Shown piece by piece: positions 14,251 through 17,100 of a DNA stretch of 17,100 nt; position 1 is the stretch's first letter; each line of letters begins with the position of its first letter. This DNA comes from CAZVFH01 sp964626415. Its GTDB lineage: Bacteria > Patescibacteriota > UBA1384 > XYA2-FULL-43-10 > CAINNR01. The notes beneath the pieces are model-generated. The model ran no database searches and was not told the origin of the DNA. It worked only from the letters and a program-made list of their open reading frames with translations. A program made the position numbers and the translations under genes. The stretch covers positions 1-17,100 of the forward strand of contig CAZVFH010000018.1 of the NCBI GenBank assembly GCA_964626415.1, in the 5' to 3' direction.

Positions 14251-14406
14251 AATGATAATTATTTATATTGTTGATAAAAAAATCACTAACTGATTTAATT
14301 GTAACAGTTAAAATCAAGTCATGCAATTAGAGCGTATTTTTTTTATCTAAAAATCTGATATTATAATTATAATGTTGTCGAACATTTTTATTTTAAATTA
14401 TTATAA
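14251..14406. promoter_or_regulatory. divergent promoter region between pilB and trigger factor
   Basis: The 156-bp AT-rich region between two divergent genes must hold both promoters. Plus strand: two overlapping-phase TATAAT boxes at 14362-14367 and 14368-14373, about 33-45 bp before the trigger factor ATG; no good -35 is seen. Minus strand: an extended -10, TGTTACAAT (TACAAT at plus 14298-14303), with a weak TTGCAT 17 nt upstream (plus 14321-14326). Neither gene has an SD, so short, SD-less leaders are predicted. Confidence 0.5.
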
Positions 14407-15606
14407 ATGAAAATAAAAGAAGAGAAACTAAAAAAGAGTAAAATCCGACTTGTGATAGAAGTTGAGGCGAGTGAGCTTGCCAAATATTTTTCACAGGTTT
14501 ATGAAAAATTATCAAAAGATGTTTCAATCCCCGGTTTTCGTCCGGGAAAAGCACCGAGAAAATTATTGGAGGAAGCGATTGGTTCCGGCCGGCTTTTGTC
14601 GGAGGGAATTGATAATGCGATTTCAAATTCATATTTTTTGGCTGTGACTGGAAAAAAATTGACACCGGTTTGTCCGCCAAGTGTTACAATTGAAAATCAT
14701 CCAAATTTTGGTTTATCTGAATCAGAAATTTCCGAGAATTTAAAATATACTGTCGAAGTTGAAGTGATGCCGGAAGTAAAACTTGGGGATTTTTCGAAAG
14801 CAAAAGTAAAAAGAAAAAAAATCGATGAGATTAAAAAAGATGATGTTGAAAAAATTGTGCTTCATTTGCGACGGCAAAAAGCAACATTTTCCGAAGTTGA
14901 TCGCGGCGCAAAATTTGGCGATCGGGCTGAAATAAATTATCAGGGTTTTGTTGATGGCGTAAAAAAAGATGAAATGATGGCAAAAAATCAGCCATTGGTT
15001 TTAGGCGATGGAACTTTGATTCTCGGGTTCGAAGAGGAAATTGTTGGGTTGAAAAAAGAAGAGGATAAAACATTTGAAATTAAATTTCCAAAAGATTATC
15101 ACTCGAAAGAAATTGCCGGGAAAATTGCCAAATTTGAAGTTAAATTAATTGACTTAAAGGAAGTAAATTTACCGGAAGCAGATGATAAGTTTGCTGAAAA
15201 TTTTGGTCACAAAAAGTTTTCTGATTTGGAAAAAGCAATTGAAAAAAGTTTAAAAGATGAAATTAATGCGAAAAATCAGCAGGAACTTGAGACAGGGGTC
15301 ATCGATAAAGTTTTGCCACATCTCAAAGCCGAGCTTCCGGATGGGCTTATTGAAGACGAAATTACTCGAACTATTGCTGATATGGAGGAAAATTTGAAAT
15401 CGCGCGGACTTTCTCTTGACGCTTATTTAAAAAGTATAAAAAAAGAAATTGCAGAAATTAGAAAGGAACTGCATCCGCAAGCGGAAAAAAATCTAAAGAT
15501 AGCGATGCTTTTGGGTGAGATAATGAAAAGAGAAAATATCAACAGAAGTGACAAAGATGCTGGACGAAAGGCACTGGATTTTTTACTAAAAAAAGTGACA
15601 AAATAA
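14407..15606 (+). CDS. tig: trigger factor, ribosome-associated chaperone/peptidyl-prolyl isomerase
   Basis: Binds nascent chains at the ribosome exit tunnel. Domain order is complete: N-terminal ribosome-binding domain (1-125) with the signature IPGFRPGKAP (41-50, GFRxGK motif at 43-48); FKBP-like PPIase domain (about 165-250) with GDRAEINYQGFVDG and LGDGTLILGFEEEIVGL; and a helical C-terminal chaperone domain (about 255-399). The length of 399 is slightly shorter than the roughly 430 of E. coli trigger factor. The ATG at 14407 is preceded by A/T-only sequence without an SD, which suits a short leader from the TATAAT boxes at 14362-14373. It stands alone on its strand, 182 bp from the next gene. 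Confidence 0.95.
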   Translation: MKIKEEKLKKSKIRLVIEVEASELAKYFSQVYEKLSKDVSIPGFRPGKAPRKLLEEAIGSGRLLSEGIDNAISNSYFLAVTGKKLTPVCPPSVTIENHPNFGLSESEISENLKYTVEVEVMPEVKLGDFSKAKVKRKKIDEIKKDDVEKIVLHLRRQKATFSEVDRGAKFGDRAEINYQGFVDGVKKDEMMAKNQPLVLGDGTLILGFEEEIVGLKKEEDKTFEIKFPKDYHSKEIAGKIAKFEVKLIDLKEVNLPEADDKFAENFGHKKFSDLEKAIEKSLKDEINAKNQQELETGVIDKVLPHLKAELPDGLIEDEITRTIADMEENLKSRGLSLDAYLKSIKKEIAEIRKELHPQAEKNLKIAMLLGEIMKRENINRSDKDAGRKALDFLLKKVTK

Positions 15607-15788
15607 TAACTTGCTAAATTTATTTTATGTCATCCCGAACTTGTTTCGGGATCTCAGCAATCGATTACTGAGATGCTGAAATCCACCAAAGGCGGACAGG
15701 TAAATTCAGCATGACGGAGTTGAATTGTAGACGAGTCATCCTCAGTTGGCTCCTCGCAATGACAGAACTATATTAAAATAAAAAATAA
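15607..15788. repeat. cluster of palindromic dispersed repeats
   Basis: The spacer is a row of hairpins. ATCCCGAA (15632-15639) pairs with TTCGGGAT (15645-15652); ATCTCAG (15651-15657) with CTGAGAT (15668-15674); ATGCTGAA (15673-15680) with TTCAGCAT (15705-15712), enclosing TCCACC-AAA-GGCGGA. A further word GTCATCCTCAGTTGGCTCCTCGCAATGAC (15736-15763, read with gaps) starts and ends like the GTCATTGCGAGGAG elements widespread in bacterial genomes. There is no T-run after any stem, so none is a convincing terminator. No SD or promoter for the MFS gene is clear. Confidence 0.7.
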
Positions 15789-17054
15789 ATGAGAAATACT
15801 TTTTATTCAGTTCTAAAAAATCGGGACTTTTTTCGTTTATGGGTTGCGCAAATTTTATCGCAAGTCGCCGGTTTTATGTTGACTTTTGCTCTGATCCTCC
15901 ATATATACTATTCGACAAAGAGCGTAACGACTGTTTCGCTTGTAATGCTTGCAACTGCGCTTCCATCGGTAATTTTTGGGCCTTTTTCCGGAGTGCTGTC
16001 TGACAAAATTCAGTGCAAAAAGGTTTTAATTTGGACAAACTTTTTGCGTTTTTTAGTTGCTTTGGTATTGCTAATATCAAAAGAAAATACTTTGGCAATT
16101 CTAGAAATAGTATTTTTGATGTCAACGATAACTCAATTTTTTTCACCAGCCGAACTTTCTTCGATTCCGCTAATTATTAAAAAAGAAAATCTGGTACAGG
16201 CAAATTCTGTCTATATCACCTCACAATATGCCGCCTTGATTCTTGGTTACGGAATTGCCGGACCACTGCAAGCATTGGTTGGATCGGATATACTATTTAT
16301 CATTATTGCTCTGATGTTTTTGCTGTCGGCTTTTTCAATTTCGCTAATGTCAAATTACGACAAAAAGGAAAATCACAGAATTTTAATCTTTAAAATTGCT
16401 AAAAGTATTGTGTCGGTTTGGCGGGCAACAAAAGAGGGTCTCTCGTATATATGGCAAAACCAAAAAATATTTTCCCCAACGATAAAGTTAGTAGTCGGCT
16501 GGGCTGTCCTTGGTTCATTTATTGTTGTTCTGCCAGCATTTTCAGAAAGTACTTTGGGCATTTCAGCAAGATTTGCCGGCGCGCTCCTAATTGTTCCTGC
16601 CGGTGCTGGAATGCTGATTGCTTCATTCCTTTTGAATAAATTTCATAATTGGAAAAAAGAAAAAGTAATGACTGTCGGATTCATTTTATGCGGATTTTCC
16701 TTGCTCGCATTATCTTTTTACCATTTTTACCAGTTTTTTTCTTTTTCACTAATACTTGCGATTTTATTGATGGTAATAATGGGCGGAACAGTTGGTCTGG
16801 TATATATTTCAGCACAAACATTGCAACATTTGAATTCTGATGAAAATATGCGCGGTCGGATTTTTGGTATCGCCGCAATGCTGATAAATTTGGCAATGTC
16901 GCTACCGGCGATTCTCGTCGGCGGAATTGCCGACCTAACCTCGCCAGTATTTACTTTGATTTTGATTGCACTTTTTATTATCGTGTACTCATTTTATTTA
17001 GTTTTTGCGGATGAATTTACCGGCTCCGACGCTTACGGTCGGGAAAATAATTGA
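15789..17054 (+). CDS. MFS transporter (MFS_3/EntS-like)
   Basis: A 421-residue inner-membrane secondary transporter, probably an exporter. The start KNRDFFRLWVAQILSQVA (10-27) is characteristic of the MFS_3 group that includes enterobactin exporter EntS and macrolide-type efflux proteins. A motif-A-like loop GVLSDKIQCKKVLIW (68-82) follows TM2. The C-terminal half has SDENMRGRIFG (350-360), the conserved loop of this group. About 12 hydrophobic segments are present, with a basic central loop (about 190-232). The ATG at 15789 has no SD; the upstream sequence is A/T only. The substrate cannot be told, and siderophore, drug and metabolite export are all possible. It has no obvious functional link to its neighbours. 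Confidence 0.9.
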   Translation: MRNTFYSVLKNRDFFRLWVAQILSQVAGFMLTFALILHIYYSTKSVTTVSLVMLATALPSVIFGPFSGVLSDKIQCKKVLIWTNFLRFLVALVLLISKENTLAILEIVFLMSTITQFFSPAELSSIPLIIKKENLVQANSVYITSQYAALILGYGIAGPLQALVGSDILFIIIALMFLLSAFSISLMSNYDKKENHRILIFKIAKSIVSVWRATKEGLSYIWQNQKIFSPTIKLVVGWAVLGSFIVVLPAFSESTLGISARFAGALLIVPAGAGMLIASFLLNKFHNWKKEKVMTVGFILCGFSLLALSFYHFYQFFSFSLILAILLMVIMGGTVGLVYISAQTLQHLNSDENMRGRIFGIAAMLINLAMSLPAILVGGIADLTSPVFTLILIALFIIVYSFYLVFADEFTGSDAYGRENN

Positions 17055-17079
17055 CAAAATGTAAGGGAAGCGCTACAAT
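17051..17079 (+). promoter_or_regulatory. sigma-70-type promoter reading out of the window
   Basis: TTGACA (17051-17056), a 17-nt spacer, then TACAAT (17074-17079), five of six bases of the -10 consensus. It overlaps the TGA of the MFS gene. Transcription would start near 17086 and serve a gene beyond the right edge. The last bases (AATTCAAAGTTCAAA) resemble the dispersed words at 1021-1085. Confidence 0.65.
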
Positions 17080-17100
17080 ATTGATAATTCAAAGTTCAAA

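Noticed and set aside
15632..15712. Hairpins after trigger factor as an intrinsic terminator
   Set aside because: Good stems, but none is followed by a T-run on either strand; a repeat cluster explains them better.
1..17100. Recoded TGA (Gly/Trp) genetic code
   Set aside because: The pfkB-like, GxxExxY and MFS genes end in TGA at expected lengths, and no gene needs TGA read-through.

Overview
The window looks like a chromosomal piece of an AT-rich, uncultivated bacterium, most likely a Patescibacteria/CPR lineage. This is inference from gene style, not a marker-gene assignment. The pointers are a compact type IV pilus (T4P) locus with CPR-style pilins, short genes, many AT-rich dispersed intergenic repeats, and several genes without a Shine-Dalgarno (SD) sequence. 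TGA is used as a normal stop (the pfkB-like and MFS genes end in TGA), so the TGA-recoding of SR1/Gracilibacteria does not apply.

Layout. Positions 1-2528 (+ strand) hold a PfkB-family sugar/nucleoside kinase, a small ASCH/PUA-like protein, and an NDP-sugar nucleotidyltransferase with an N-terminal ribbon-helix-helix domain. Positions 2616-14250 (- strand) hold one long T4P locus. In transcription order it is: PilB/GspE ATPase, PilC/GspF platform protein, GspH/FimT-like minor pilin, GxxExxY (PD-(D/E)XK-like) protein, 1211-residue surface metalloprotease, GspI/PilV-like pilin carrying a 7-bladed LVIVD propeller, GspJ/PilW-like pilin carrying a von Willebrand A (VWA) domain, GspK/PilX-like pilin, and a major-type pilin with its own promoter and terminator. 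A divergent intergenic region at 14251-14406 separates this from trigger factor (+), followed by a palindrome-rich spacer, an MFS transporter (+), and a strong promoter at the right edge that reads out of the window.

Working together. The order H-(cargo)-I-J-K-G is the classic minor-pilin tip set next to its motor (PilB) and platform (PilC). The I-like and J-like subunits each carry a large module, a propeller and a MIDAS-complete VWA domain. These are the same two fold types that are joined in the T4P tip adhesin PilY1 of other bacteria; no PilY1 gene is seen here. A reasonable model is a pilus whose tip adhesin is split between two minor pilins, possibly used for contact with a host cell or surface, with a membrane-anchored protease encoded in the same locus. 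PilT, PilD, PilM/N/O and a secretin are not in the window.

Non-coding structure is rich. A leader repeat that ends in the SD sequence sits directly before several pilus genes. Two 71-bp direct copies flank the protease gene, and two perfect 37-bp inverted copies flank the GxxExxY gene. A separate 92-bp hairpin repeat occurs twice, 91% identical, with a compensatory change in its stem. No rRNA, tRNA, CRISPR array or insertion-sequence transposase was seen. No gene-free stretch exceeds 300 bases.
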